Below, one piece after another: positions 9,572-18,154 of a stretch of DNA of 26,730 nt. The notes below the pieces were generated by a model that was given only the letters and a program-made list of their open reading frames with translations, was not told where the DNA came from and did no database searches. Location: contig JAQGAU010000521.1 of the NCBI GenBank assembly GCA_034698045.1, positions 1 to 26,730 of the forward strand, in the 5' to 3' direction. Positions within the stretch are counted from its first letter, which is position 1; every line of letters starts with the position of its first letter. The DNA is from Paramacrobiotus richtersi (taxonomy: Eukaryota > Tardigrada > Eutardigrada > Parachela > Macrobiotidae). The position numbers and the translations under genes were made by a program.

Positions 9572-9706
9572 ATGACGAAGTTTCTCGCGGAACTCCATGG
9601 CGTAGAAAACGAGAAAACGAGCAAGCACATGCAGCTGATCAAAGCGGAACTCTCGCAGAAAGATGAAGGGGATTTAGATTTTGCGGAAACTTGTCTGGCA
9701 GATTAG
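9572..9706 (+). CDS. Small ORF, 44 aa, amphipathic helical
   Basis: ATG at 9572-9574, stop TAG at 9704-9706. The product is highly charged (MTKFLAELHGVENEKTSKHM and on), with a heptad-like spacing of hydrophobic residues and an acidic C-terminus (DEGDLDFAE). No neighbour or splice signal fixes its role. It could be an exon fragment, a coiled-coil remnant or chance. Confidence 0.2.
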   Translation: MTKFLAELHGVENEKTSKHMQLIKAELSQKDEGDLDFAETCLAD

Positions 9707-10157
9707 GAGCCTGCGGTATGAGCCAGTCAGGCAAGAAAAAGGACTGCGGTCTGATGTTGCCATTCGTGACACGAAATTAAACCTGCTGATAGCGATACTG
9801 CATTTAAGCATAAACGCTACGTTCATTTGGTCTTCAGCGAGGATCCGTATTCGTCAAATACAATTGGTTAGTTGATAAAACTCTTTTGGGTTTAATGCGT
9901 TCGGTTCAGTGGCCCATCGCGTCACCGTCACTGATTCGCGTGTGGCAGTTGCCAAGCAAATCTTGCTGCTTTATCGCTTGTCGTCGTCGCTGACGATTTA
10001 GACTGGAGCAAGAACGTTTTGAGAAACCGATGGCCCAGTTGGTATAGCTAATTAATTAATTAATAACTAATAGTATTAGTTTTGCTCCTACATGCAGTGT
10101 ATAGAGGATTTACCCTTTTAATAGCTTAACTGCGGTGGTCACTGCAAGTGTTCTGTC
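9707..10157. other. Unassigned spacer
   Basis: It contains a short (ttaa)n tract at about 10046-10066 and no supported gene. Confidence 0.3.
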
Positions 10158-10230
10158 AGTTCCTGGATCCGAAAATGACTGAGCAAGAAGACTGCGGGTA
10201 TGCTAATTTGGTGAAGTTTCCTACATGTAG

Positions 10231-10374
10231 AAGAAACTGGCTGCTTTTAGGAGTTTCTGGCTGGGCGCGCCAGTAAAACTTACCCTGGATGACTTTGAAA
10301 CTCATCACGGCGGGGATTTTACAAGGCTGGTGAAGACGCTGACTGGTCCCGCCCAAAGCCTCCAGGCCTACTTG
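10231..10374 (+). CDS. Possible internal exon, exactly 48 codons, phase 0-0
   Basis: An acceptor-like site (tttcctacatgtag, ending 10230) and a consensus donor (gtaagg from 10375) bracket 144 bp that are open in one frame. They encode a plausible globular segment (FRSFWLGAPVKLTLDDFE, then GGDFTRLVKTLTGPAQSLQAY). The frame also continues past the donor to a stop at about 10557, so splicing is not proven. A second coding-like frame begins after another acceptor (tgttctgtcag, about 10159; reads FLDPKMTEQEDCGYANLVKF) and overlaps it, so a frameshift may separate parts of one decayed gene. The family is not recognised. Confidence 0.3.
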
Positions 10375-10675
10375 GTAAGGGTTAAGGCCACAGGCCGTGA
10401 TGTACGCAGCAGTTTGGCGGTTTCGGAATTTCGAATGTTTCTTTACGCCTGCGCACGTAATAATTGTCAGGTTATGTGGATTCTATACAGAAAAGGCTGC
10501 CCTATTGTTGTACTAGTGTTATCTCTGCCTCTTCCACCCGACGGCTGCAAAAAATAGGCGCATTGTGTCGCCCCGTTCAAAAAGTCTTAGCTGTCACGTG
10601 CTCTGCAAACTCAATAAAACGTTGCCTGCAAGATATCGTTAGACAGAGCAGAATATTTGTTGCGTTCTGACCCGA

Positions 10676-10815
10676 GATGAGCAGAATCGGTTGATAATCA
10701 AAAAAGTTATGAGCATGCATGCGCACTCGAAGATTTCGAATATTCACTTTGTGTGCCTTGTGTAACCAAACTGGCTGATTCCGTGTCAGAACGTGCTAAA
10801 TGTTTTTTCTTTCTA
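10676..10815 (+). repeat. Dispersed repeat, copy A (pair of 15302-15447)
   Basis: Shares ordered blocks with 15302-15447 in the same orientation: aagttatgagcat, ttcgaata/ttcaaata, cactttgtgtg/cactgtatgtg, ccaaa(c/t)tggctg, cagaac(g/a)tg. I estimate about 65-70% similarity by eye. It lies just beyond the 3' side of the minus-strand retroelement copy. It could be a DNA-element fragment or a retroelement 3' region. Confidence 0.5.
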
Positions 10816-10967
10816 CCGCTATCTTTATGGCCAAGTTTTATTTTATCCATGATGGTATTACAAAACAGTAACTTAATTATCATCATTAAAGGTACCGCGA
10901 ACACAGAGAGCGTTTCCCTTCTGTAACAAGATACTAATATTTTGAAAGAAAAACAACATGCTCTCTG

Positions 10968-10985
10968 ATTATTATTATTATTACG
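10968..10985 (-). repeat. (TAA)n 3' tail of the retroelement fragment
   Basis: gattattattattattac on the plus strand is a (TAA)n tract directly after the last coding block on the minus strand. Short trinucleotide tails mark the 3' ends of several non-LTR retroelements. Two SINE-like units in this window carry tails of the same composition (16357-16371 and 25006-25020). Confidence 0.55.
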
Positions 10986-11749
10986 TTCAAGCGGCGTCCT
11001 ATCTTCTTCAGAAATATGACTGCGTCCATTCCCCAGGTTCCAAATGTTTCGAACGCCAGTGGCACAAACTCGTATTGGTTGCTGAATTCTGCATACTTGC
11101 GCCGCTTTTTCGCCTCTGCCGTTGCCGCCGCCGCTCCTGCTCTTTCGGGCGTATCTGCGATGTACGTTGCTGCTTCCGTATCTACAACCGTAACGTCATA
11201 AACCGCATTCTTTCCTCCCGTGACCGGCACCCTGGTCATACCGTCTGGACGTTTTCCATTCTGACGGATTAGTCCCGGTGGTTCTTTTATCGCATGGTAT
11301 TGTGCGGTCGTTGCAGTCCTTGTAATCTTATCATTTATCCGATCATGCCTCGACCTTCTGCCAGCGCTCCTCTTACAACTAAGTCCGTGGTGTCCATCAC
11401 TTCCTACAGGTCTGCCGCATCTACACGTATGCGCCTCACAGACCGGGAGACCAGTTCTTAAGCCAACCGCAATCCGTACTTCATCGTCTTCCATGTGGGT
11501 TCCGAATTGCGTAACGGGGAGTGCGTGTAGCCATGCCCCAGCATGGCTATCTAGTCGATACAGCCAGTAAGCGGGCCCAGTCCTTGGCTTTTGAAGACTG
11601 CAATAAATTGGAAAAAATCTTCTCGGCAACGGCAGGTCCCACGCTTTCTGAACACATCGAATATCATCATCAGGTACAGCTCTCTCCGCCTTCTCAACCC
11701 AAAGGATTACAGGAATCTCCGCAATCGCAGCAATATCCACCTCCGGCAA
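10968..11749 (-). pseudogene. Retroelement C-terminal fragment: zinc knuckle + restriction-like endonuclease region (copy 1)
   Basis: Numbering the ORF from 11749, the frame contains AGAWLHALPV (70-79), a zinc-knuckle-like CRCG (109-112) with H121 and C125, an RRSRHD motif (131-136), E156-P-P, KRPDG (166-170), YDVTVVDT (184-191), a RAGAAAATAEAKKRRKYAE segment and the AFETFGTWG/IGRRL blocks. This order matches the C-terminal part of reverse transcriptase-bearing proteins widespread in invertebrate genomes. The PD...D-V-T pattern looks like the PD-(D/E)XK endonuclease of R2/CRE-type non-LTR retroelements (family knowledge). The polymerase domain is absent: an in-frame stop lies about 40 bp upstream, and there is no ATG, so the copy is 5'-truncated. 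After GRRL the frame runs straight into a (TAA)n tail, which encodes an Ile run; the usual last ~40 residues are missing. Confidence 0.8.
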
Positions 11750-11759
11750 TATTGTAGAA

Positions 11760-12014
11760 ATTTTGTAGAAGTTTTATTGAGTTTGAAGAACACAGTTAGA
11801 ATAAGTCGTTTTGAATGGGGCGGTTCTATGTGCCTTTTTTTGGTCATTGAGCGGAAGAGGTAGAGAGAGCAGTGCAATCTTGCAGCCCTTTCTGTACAGG
11901 ATCTACATAACCTGACTATTAATACATACAGTGTATGTGCTGTATGTACTGTATGTGCGCAGTGCTAAAGAAACATTCGAAATTCGGAAATCACCAAAAC
12001 TGCCTAAATAAGGC
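11760..12014. other. Unassigned spacer with a short tgtatgt repeat
   Basis: A small cluster of tgtatgtgc/tgtatgtac units lies at about 11930-11958. No gene was seen. Confidence 0.35.
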
Positions 12015-12476
12015 TTGGCTTTAGTAATTCACCCTGCGCCGGTGATGACTACAAGGAAGGGGCCAACAACAAGCCACCAAGGGTTCACTTATGCAACTGC
12101 TAGACTCACAAATGTTATGCTGTGCCCAGTGAATACAATGAACAGTTTGCAACGCCGATCACCAGCTTTTTTTCAGACAACAAAAATTCAACCAACATGC
12201 GCAACAAAGCAAAAATCTAACGCAAAAATACCAAAAAAACGCACCAAGAACTTACTTCTAAAGTCCAAACCCCGTGCCAACACGCAACTGGGCCAACAGG
12301 AAGGACCAACACCAGATTTAGGTTTCTCTGCTGCGGTGAGGATTTTCTCTGCTGCGGTGAGGATTTTCTCTGTTGCGGTGTATGAACGAGGAATTTTGGT
12401 TACATCCTGCCTCTTTGCCGATCATTGCTACAGAACCTTGAGCAATACAGCCGCAGCTACTGACGAATTTGATTAG
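12015..12476 (+). CDS. Weak coding-like ORF with internal 7-residue repeat
   Basis: An open frame of 153 codons follows an acceptor-like site (ttggctttag, ending about 12022) and ends in TAG at 12474-12476. The product is Thr/Lys-rich and contains two and a half copies of RIFSAAV from a 21 bp tandem repeat. There is no ATG at the start of the frame. Another frame over 12035-12200 also looks protein-like (GDDYKEGANNKPPRVHLCNC, then a stop), so the true frame is uncertain. No family is recognised. The same frame reopens after the TAG (see 12507-12650). Confidence 0.2.
   Translation: MALVIHPAPVMTTRKGPTTSHQGFTYATARLTNVMLCPVNTMNSLQRRSPAFFQTTKIQPTCATKQKSNAKIPKKRTKNLLLKSKPRANTQLGQQEGPTPDLGFSAAVRIFSAAVRIFSVAVYERGILVTSCLFADHCYRTLSNTAAATDEFD
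12321..12381 (+). repeat. 21 bp tandem repeat, three copies
   Basis: The unit ggattttctctgctgcggtga occurs at 12340-12360. A near-identical unit follows at 12361-12381, and a slightly shorter first unit lies at 12321-12339. The length is a multiple of three, so the reading frame is kept through the repeat. Confidence 0.85.
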
Positions 12477-12506
12477 GAAACCCAGTCGACGGGAGCCGAG
12501 CGGATC

Positions 12507-12650
12507 ATGCTGCGGATGTCTGTATTTGTAGACTTTATTGGGGACGAAGCTGGCGCTAAAATAACTAATGCAGTTATGTCAGTACTAAATACTGAAGCCA
12601 AAACAATCAACACCAGTCTTATCATTCAAACTTGCCTTGGTACCGGGTAA
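12507..12650 (+). CDS. Small ORF, 47 aa, in frame with the preceding ORF
   Basis: ATG at 12507-12509, stop TAA at 12648-12650. The product has a natural look (MLRMSVFVDFIGDEAGAKIT, then AVMSVLNTEAKTIN) and purine-first codon bias. It is in the same frame as the ORF ending at the TAG at 12474, separated only by that stop and ten codons. It may be an exon remnant or chance; no family is recognised. Confidence 0.22.
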   Translation: MLRMSVFVDFIGDEAGAKITNAVMSVLNTEAKTINTSLIIQTCLGTG

Positions 12651-13195
12651 TTGCCATGTACATACATAAGAGGTCTACATACTCAGGTCGCAGCTCCCAC
12701 GCATTTTTTCCCTCTGCTGAGGAAGTCGCCATGATCCTTTCGTCCCCGGTGCCTCTGTTCAATAAGGTCTGATTTGCTTGAAAGTTGACTATCATGCGTA
12801 TTTCTGATTGCGGGTGTCGGAACCCTGTTTGTTTTGCAAAAGTTTTTTTCAGAACTGACTAATCGTTAGTATTACTAAGCCCAGGTCGCCGTCCGGCGGA
12901 GTTCTTTGCCCCACGGAACGAGTCTGAAATCTGTTGAGGCAGTTCGAAGCTTACTTTAGCCAAACGAAACTTGGTCTCTTGAAGTATAAGTGACAAGGCC
13001 ATGGGACTCAAGTATGTCTTAAACTTGTGAACTTACCGTTTATCTGGCTATAAGAATCGTGTACAGAAGGGGTTGCCCTACGTTGTTACCAATGCCTTTC
13101 CTGCCACTTTTAAACAAGCGCTGCAAAAAAACATGTGCACTCAGGGAATTTTTGGACCTATTTTCTTGACTCGGCACCCAGACATATCTTCCGCA
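12651..13195. other. Unassigned spacer
   Basis: I see no supported gene or repeat before the fold-back element that begins at 13196. Confidence 0.3.
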
Positions 13196-13760
13196 CCAGA
13201 GCTCCGAGCTGAAATCTGGTTCCAGAAAACCGGAATCAGCGATTCAGCGCATTGTGGTGATATTTAACAGATAGCAAAAACCGAGAAACATTTTATTGTT
13301 GTCGCACCTTGCTTTCTGACTCGATTTTTGAGTGGCGGTCAGCAAAGTTGTCAAAAATGTATCAAGAGGATAGTACCCGTTCATTCGATCGGGAAATCAA
13401 GCCCAAATTCGTGATCAGCGGCACCAACTGGCAAAACAAACTGGGTGAAAAATTAAAAAATTCGGGAAGCAGTTTATCGACTTGGGAGAAATGTCATCTC
13501 CCCATCTGAGGCAAATGGTTTTCGCTTAAACTTGTCAATTTCAACACCAGCTTTCTATGCAACTGGATGTCGCTGAGTATGAGTCAGAAGTTGGTATCTG
13601 GGTCGAATGAACGGGTACTGATACCTTCCTGCCAAGCTTGCTGAGCGCCACCCAGAAGGTAAGGGTCGACAAAGAAACGTTTCTTGGCCTTTGTTATCCG
13701 TAAAATATAAAGAAAATCCGATGATTCGAATCTGAAACCAGATTTCAGATCGGAGTCTGG
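13196..13760. mobile_element. Fold-back element, ~160-190 bp arms (MITE-like)
   Basis: The left arm 13196-13388 and right arm 13603-13760 are imperfect inverses. Matching blocks, from outside in, are ctccga(g/t)ctgaaatctggtt, gata(g/a)caaa, (c/a)gagaaac(a/g)ttt, gtggcg(g/c)tcagcaa and gtacccgttcattcga. The loop is 13389-13602. The arms carry unequal insertions, so the element is old. The block tgagcgccaccc also occurs at the end of the TIR element at 22131-23482 and near 17415. Outer ends and target duplication are not clear. The ORFs inside are shadows. Confidence 0.65.
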
Positions 13761-13908
13761 TTAGGGAAATTTGCTTAACCCATGACCGCCTGGTACCAGA
13801 AGGAGTGCGAATTTCGCCTCCAAAACTTGAACTGACCGATCAAAAAATTCAATTAAGAAAACGTAAATTGTTGGTAATTTTTCTGACCATAGGTCAGCGA
13901 GGGCAGTA

Positions 13909-14806
13909 TGGTGCCAAACTGGCATCGGTGGGCATGAACCTAATTTCACTGCATTAAAACATATTTTTTTCTAAATGCGCTGCCAAATTTTGTCACTCTT
14001 TTAGGCGCTGGTTATGGTCAGTTTTGCTAGGGTTATCTACTGGGATGCACCCGATGGTCATCCGAATGGCCAGTGGCCAGTGGGGAAAATCGTTTTTTAA
14101 TGTATAAGGAAACTTATTTGAAAAACCGGCTTTCTTGGGGTCTAAAGCACGTTCCCTGACTTCTGGAAGTTCAGATGACCATCCCAGAATGGAGAATAAA
14201 ACAAAGAATCGTCCTTCGCTTCGTAGACTTCAGAACTGGCCACGATAGGAACAAAGGGAAATGTTGCGGATGCTATGTAATGGTAATAAATCTTCTCCAT
14301 AGTAACCATTTTCTTCTGAACTGGTTTTCAGTTCCTTTAAATAACCAAGAAACTGGCCAAAGTTGCTTCGTTGGTCATTTGCGGATTTAGTCCTCTTTGG
14401 AATGACCCCTTGCGCTGTCATGGTCACCGACCACGGTCCGAAAAGCAGCGTTATGGAGCTAGATATGGCACCTGTTGTGCCAATTATACCGGTATAGCTA
14501 CAATCAGGCATGCACTAAAGCCAGAAACAACAGTCACGGGTCAAGTTAGTTTCTTCTTCGTAAGTAAAGCAATAAGATACATGATCGACAAGAACAAATG
14601 GTGGCCCAGCATTTTTTAATGGTCATTAATCTCGCTGACCAGTGGTCATTCTGATGACCAGTTGAGCAGCCCTAATAAATAGCCCGAAAAAAACTGGGCT
14701 GGACGGTACTTGGCTGTGGTGCTTTAAGTTGCCTAGGGTTTTATTACAAAAACAAAAAACAAATTAATTAAATGGTTCATGCCCGCCGATGCCAATTTGG
14801 CATCAA
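13909..14806. mobile_element. Outer inverted-repeat element with ggcatc-g(g/c)gggcatgaac arms
   Basis: 13909-13940 (tggtgccaaactggcatcgg and tgggcatgaacc) is inverted at 14774-14806. The arms include the near-palindrome tgccaaattggca. A further related copy of the block (ggtgccaaattggcatgggt) is at 15126, not paired. The element encloses a second inverted pair at 14028-14102/14609-14674, so it is either nested or one long degenerate hairpin. Confidence 0.5.
14028..14674. mobile_element. Inner 647 bp TIR element (TAGGG ends)
   Basis: Starts tagggttatctactgggatg and ends gagcagcccta. Arms 14028-14102 and 14609-14674 share, as inverses, ggtcatc-gaatg-cca(g/c)tgg and cgttttttaatg/cattaaaaaatg. 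TAGGG ends are seen in some hAT elements, but the flanking 8-mers (agttttgc, ataaatag) do not match. No transposase is present; the internal ORFs on both strands are short. Confidence 0.5.
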
Positions 14807-15301
14807 AATTTTTAAATGACTGTAGCTTCTGATGGCTTGGTTGTTCTGGTAATTATGAAGTGTTTTATAATGAACTTTCATGCGGAGATTCTGTGTGTTT
14901 TATCCTGGAATTATATCATTGCGCATAGCGGAGCAGGACAGCGGAGACCTGCAGGAGCTCCTAACGCTCCAAGTTGGCCAATTTTGGTGCTCTCTCGGAA
15001 AGACACTGTAGCTCTCACAAATGCAGGGTATTTTTTAAACTACTTATCAGTGCCTTTATTTAATACTTCAATCACGAAAGATAACGTTTTTTCTCTAACG
15101 GTCGAAAAAAAATACTGGCGCGATGGTGCCAAATTGGCATGGGTGGGCGCTCGTGAGTTAAGTTCCGAGTCAAAAAATAGCTGAAAAAGCCCTTGTGTGC
15201 ACTGCACAGGGCCCATACAACTGTCCTAGCTTTACTGTGCCCTTTAAACTTAATTAAATTCGACTAGCAAGTTGTTTGCTGATAAAGTATGGTCACGTGC
15301 T
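14807..15301. other. Unassigned spacer
   Basis: A 122-codon open frame at 14816-15184 has no motif, ends in the repeated gccaaattggca block and looks like chance. Confidence 0.3.
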
Positions 15302-15447
15302 GACGCGAGTTGGGCCGAATCGACTGATAAACAGAGAAGTTATGAGCATCCAAACTGTTCAAATATCACTGTATGTGGGACATGCAGCCAAATTGGCTGC
15401 CTCCTGGTTAGAACATGTTAATTTCGTTCTCTTTCTGATTATAATTA
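15302..15447 (+). repeat. Dispersed repeat, copy B (pair of 10676-10815)
   Basis: Same-orientation relative of 10676-10815 (blocks aagttatgagcat, ccaaattggctg, agaacatg, ttctctttctg). It abuts the ~275 bp repeat copy that starts at about 15455. Confidence 0.5.
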
Positions 15448-15454
15448 ATATTAT

Positions 15455-15640
15455 CATTTTTACAAGCCAAAGTGTGCCCGCTGGACACACGCGGGAATGG
15501 ACCTCACGGAACAAATCGGCGTTCGTATTATCAGGGGTGTTGTTAGAATAAAATTTGGTTTTGGTGACCTTTTTCTGGCGGAAGGTGTCTTTTTATGATA
15601 TATCGAAAATTAACCACGGAGGGGTCCTTTTTGATGTACG
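15455..15640 (+). repeat. ~275 bp repeat copy, left part, split by a MITE
   Basis: acaagccaaagtgtg-cccgctggacacacgcgggaatg is close to unit 2 at 5481, but hairpin II has decayed (tggacc...ggaaca). The copy runs through tggttttggtgacctttttctgg and tatcgaaaattaa to gatgtacg (15633-15640), where the 424 bp MITE is inserted. It resumes at 16073. Confidence 0.7.
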
Positions 15641-16064
15641 CAGAGGCGGCGCGAGAGGGGGGGGGGGGGCGAGCTGGCGAATTAAAAAATTCCACCGAAG
15701 ACCTGGCGAGCTGGCGCAGACTTGTCCAATGCGGACGGGCGAAACTGGCGAAGGTTTGTCAATCGCGGACGGGCAAAGCGGGCGAAAACTGCGGCAGTTC
15801 ACCAAAGATCGCACATTTTTTCCTGATTTTGATAGTGTAGTCGATTTAGTACAAGTTCAGAGCGATGAGCGTGGACGTAGTGCAGATTTTGGACGAATAT
15901 TCGTCAGTTTTTCTACCACCTCCCCCCCCTCGGCGGCTTCGCCGAAATTTTTTTTTGTCAAAACCGGGCGAAACCGGCGAAAAATTTCAATCTTGAGCGG
16001 GCGAACCGGGCGGGCAGGGTCTTCCCCCCCCCCCTCCCTTCGGCCGGACCTCGCGCCGGCTCTG
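15641..16064. mobile_element. 424 bp hAT-type MITE with 8 bp target duplication
   Basis: The left end CAGAGGCGGCGCGAG and the inverse of the right end CAGAGCCGGCGCGAG match at 14 of 15 positions. They are flanked by gatgtacg (15633-15640) and gatgtatg (16065-16072), a 7/8 target duplication. An 8 bp duplication with CAGAG-type ends is the hAT signature. Beyond the ends, both sides carry long G (left) and C (right) runs, so the inverted ends extend loosely. The interior contains gcgggcgaa-type repeats and no transposase. The long ORF at 15555-16079 is a read-through of this element. The host repeat continues on both sides, confirming the insertion. Confidence 0.82.
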
Positions 16065-16072
16065 GATGTATG

Positions 16073-16356
16073 TACGTGACCATTTTGATCCTTAACTGAT
16101 GCGGAGATGTACTCACGTGGGGATGTACCTCACGGTACATATCGGCGTCAGTAATATTAGCGATTGTTTTCGTTTTGGTTTCATTTTTAATTGCGTCGGG
16201 TAACCTTTAAGATATCTCGAAATCTAACTAAGCAAGGGACCTTTTTGATACTCGTGACCTTTTTGGTCCCCAGTTGAAGGCTCTACTAATGCTGACTCTG
16301 GTCCATATACTATTATTATACTTCGGTATTTTTTTTATATAAATACTACTGACATA
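16073..16356 (+). repeat. ~275 bp repeat copy, right part
   Basis: Contains tacgtgacc, hairpin II intact (tgtacc-tcac-ggtaca, 16124-16139), atcggcgtcagtaatattag, tatctcgaaatctaa, ctcgtgacctttttggtcc and ttatataaatac. Hairpin I is replaced by other sequence (gcggagatgtactcacgtgg). The copy is joined at its right end to the (ATT)n tail of a SINE-like unit. Confidence 0.7.
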
Positions 16357-16590
16357 ATTATTATTATTATTCTGCTAAAGTAGTCAAAGCCTGAATAAAT
16401 TCACCTACAACGGGACAATAAAATCTTGCTGACTGTCTTTTAGAAATGTTTGGAGTTTCTGAATTCTGTAATGTTTTTGGTTGATTTTCGAAACACAAAT
16501 TTAGATAAAAGTTGCTCACAGTGAGGATCGAACCAACGCTATACGATCTTAGGGCCAGATGCATAACCACGAGGCTAGCGAGCATTACGA
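16357..16590 (-). mobile_element. tRNA-derived SINE-like unit with (AAT)n tail
   Basis: On the minus strand 16583-16514 is tRNA-like: a 5' GCTCGCT and 3' TGTGAGC acceptor stem (6 of 7 pairs, one of them G-T), an A-box-like TAGCCTCGTGG and a perfect B box GGTTCGATCC. The anticodon stem does not pair well, so this is not a working tRNA gene. The body follows (gataaaagttgctc side, then decayed sequence), and the unit ends in (AAT)5 at 16371-16357. The tRNA-like head, body and simple 3' repeat in this order are the SINE pattern. The tail meets the ~275 bp repeat. A target duplication was not found. Confidence 0.6.
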
Positions 16591-17894
16591 CCAATGTAAA
16601 TTTGTTGTTATGATACCTTGTTAGCTTGGTTCCGTTGAGCTTAAAAATCACAGTTTTCCAAAGCGACGCTTTTCATTGGTTTCATTGGCGCTACACAATG
16701 CGCAAGTCTTTAGCAGCCGTTGGTTGAAAGCAGGCAGAGAAGGTATTGATCACAAGGCAGAGCAGCGCTTTCTATACACAGCCACAAAAACGGCAAGTTT
16801 ATGCGTTTCAAGGAATACTCGAATTCCGGAAACCACAAGAACAGCTGCCTACCATCTAAATCGTAGCACTGCCCCTTAAGGATCGGATAAAATGCGATGG
16901 CGCAGGTAGCGAGTGCAGCGACGCATGCCAGGGCATCGCGCGGTTTGAAAATCCTTTGTAGACATCGAGCAGCGAATATTTACAACGCAGACTTTAACAA
17001 AGGTGATGCGCGCATAGTACTTGCGGATTGGAATTTTCTCGCTTACCACACTAATTAAATCGGTAGCGTAAAAATCATATGGCGGCTGTCTTTATCGCCA
17101 GATTAAGCGGAGAGCAATTGCCTAGCGTGTCACGGATTAAGGATTTTCGTAAATGGTTCTTAGCAGCATTTGCGAAATGAAAAATTAGAACTTACAATTC
17201 TCCGTGCATAAACTTTTTCTCACTATGCCTGGTCTAGTGAATCCTACATCGTTTTCGATTTTCTTGTGCCAGCGCTTCTATCGCGCAAATCCAGCATCAC
17301 ATACTATTATACGTCAAAAAAAACACAAAACATAAATGCATTTGTGTCCCGGAATGGACAGTCGATTTGGGGCAGGGGTGGTCTAAGCGCACAGGAATGG
17401 AACCTTCTGCATCTGAGCGCCACCAGTTCGAAGCGGCGTGGACAACTACGCAGCACGGTAAAACGTTGACGAGGATGACGGAGACTGCCGATGTGATAAC
17501 CTCTTCTCGTTTGTTGGCGGCATATACCTGCAATTATTGCCTCGATACTGCCTTCAACTATTGCTCTTGCTCAATTGATTATTTTGCACGCACAGTCGCA
17601 CACTCGTTTCTATCAGTCAACGCCGTTTCTGTGAAGGCAGTCGCACCGACAACTGGCATAGGCCGGCCACAGGGTATCTGGTTGTTGTACCAGTCAACCC
17701 AAAGTGTCGACCACCTTTAGTTGTCGGCACTCTTTGCGGTGTCCAAATTAGGTCCCAATGCAAGAAGCTGCAGATGTTGGTCTATGCTTACAGTACGTCT
17801 TGCCTTGCATCCAGATATAACGCTGCGTAATGCAATCTCACACAAACTGGTACTATTAACATTCAACCTCATAATTCTCGCTTGAATTTACCAG
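16591..17894. other. Unassigned region
   Basis: 17089-17125 (atcgccag....agcggagagcaatt) resembles 23018-23054 (atcgccag....agcggagagcgatt), a short dispersed similarity of about 40 bp. A ctgagcgccacc block at about 17415 matches the ends of TIR elements elsewhere in the window. No gene is supported. Confidence 0.35.
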
Positions 17895-18154
17895 TTAGAT
17901 TTCGCCGACGGGAGCAAGGACTATTACACGACGTGCGGCCTTAAGAAAAATTTGCAGAAAGGGAGTGATCTTGGAAACCAGGACTACAGCTGCGATTCCC
18001 AAGCTGAGGACATGCGCACAATGATGGACAACCATTGGATGCTTGTGGATGACGCAACACCGTCAGGCGGCGGAACGAGAACAAAGCCTTCTCAGAGCGT
18101 GGAGAGCGGACCAAAAAAAGTGCATGAGCTAGCTGCAGCGCACGCTCGCGTGAC
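17895..18154 (+). CDS. Probable coding exon A (86 codons plus 2 bases)
   Basis: An acceptor with a modest pyrimidine tract (cttgaatttaccag, ending 17894) and a perfect donor (gtaagt from 18155) bracket 260 bp open in one frame. The product is hydrophilic and natural-looking: LDFADGSKDYYTTC at the start, a middle SQAEDMRTMMDNHWMLVDD, then a Gly/Thr/Ser/Lys linker and ELAAAHARV. Codons favour purine-first and G/C-third positions more than the surroundings. It leaves two bases, which the first base of the segment at 19556 completes to a Thr codon in an open frame, so A and B are phase-compatible. I do not recognise the domain. No upstream exon could be fixed. Confidence 0.45.

Noticed and set aside
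12015..12650. Reassigned stop codons (TAG/TAA read as Gln)
   Set aside because: Only one locus hints at it; retroelement copy 1 and the 208-residue ORF stay open without needing reassignment, and decay explains the stops.
15555..16079. Plus-strand ORF of 174 codons
   Set aside because: It crosses the hAT MITE boundaries and consists mostly of GC-rich MITE sequence rich in Gly/Arg/Pro.
16514..16583. Functional tRNA gene on the minus strand
   Set aside because: The B box and acceptor stem are good, but the anticodon and T stems do not pair properly and a SINE-like body with (AAT)n tail follows.
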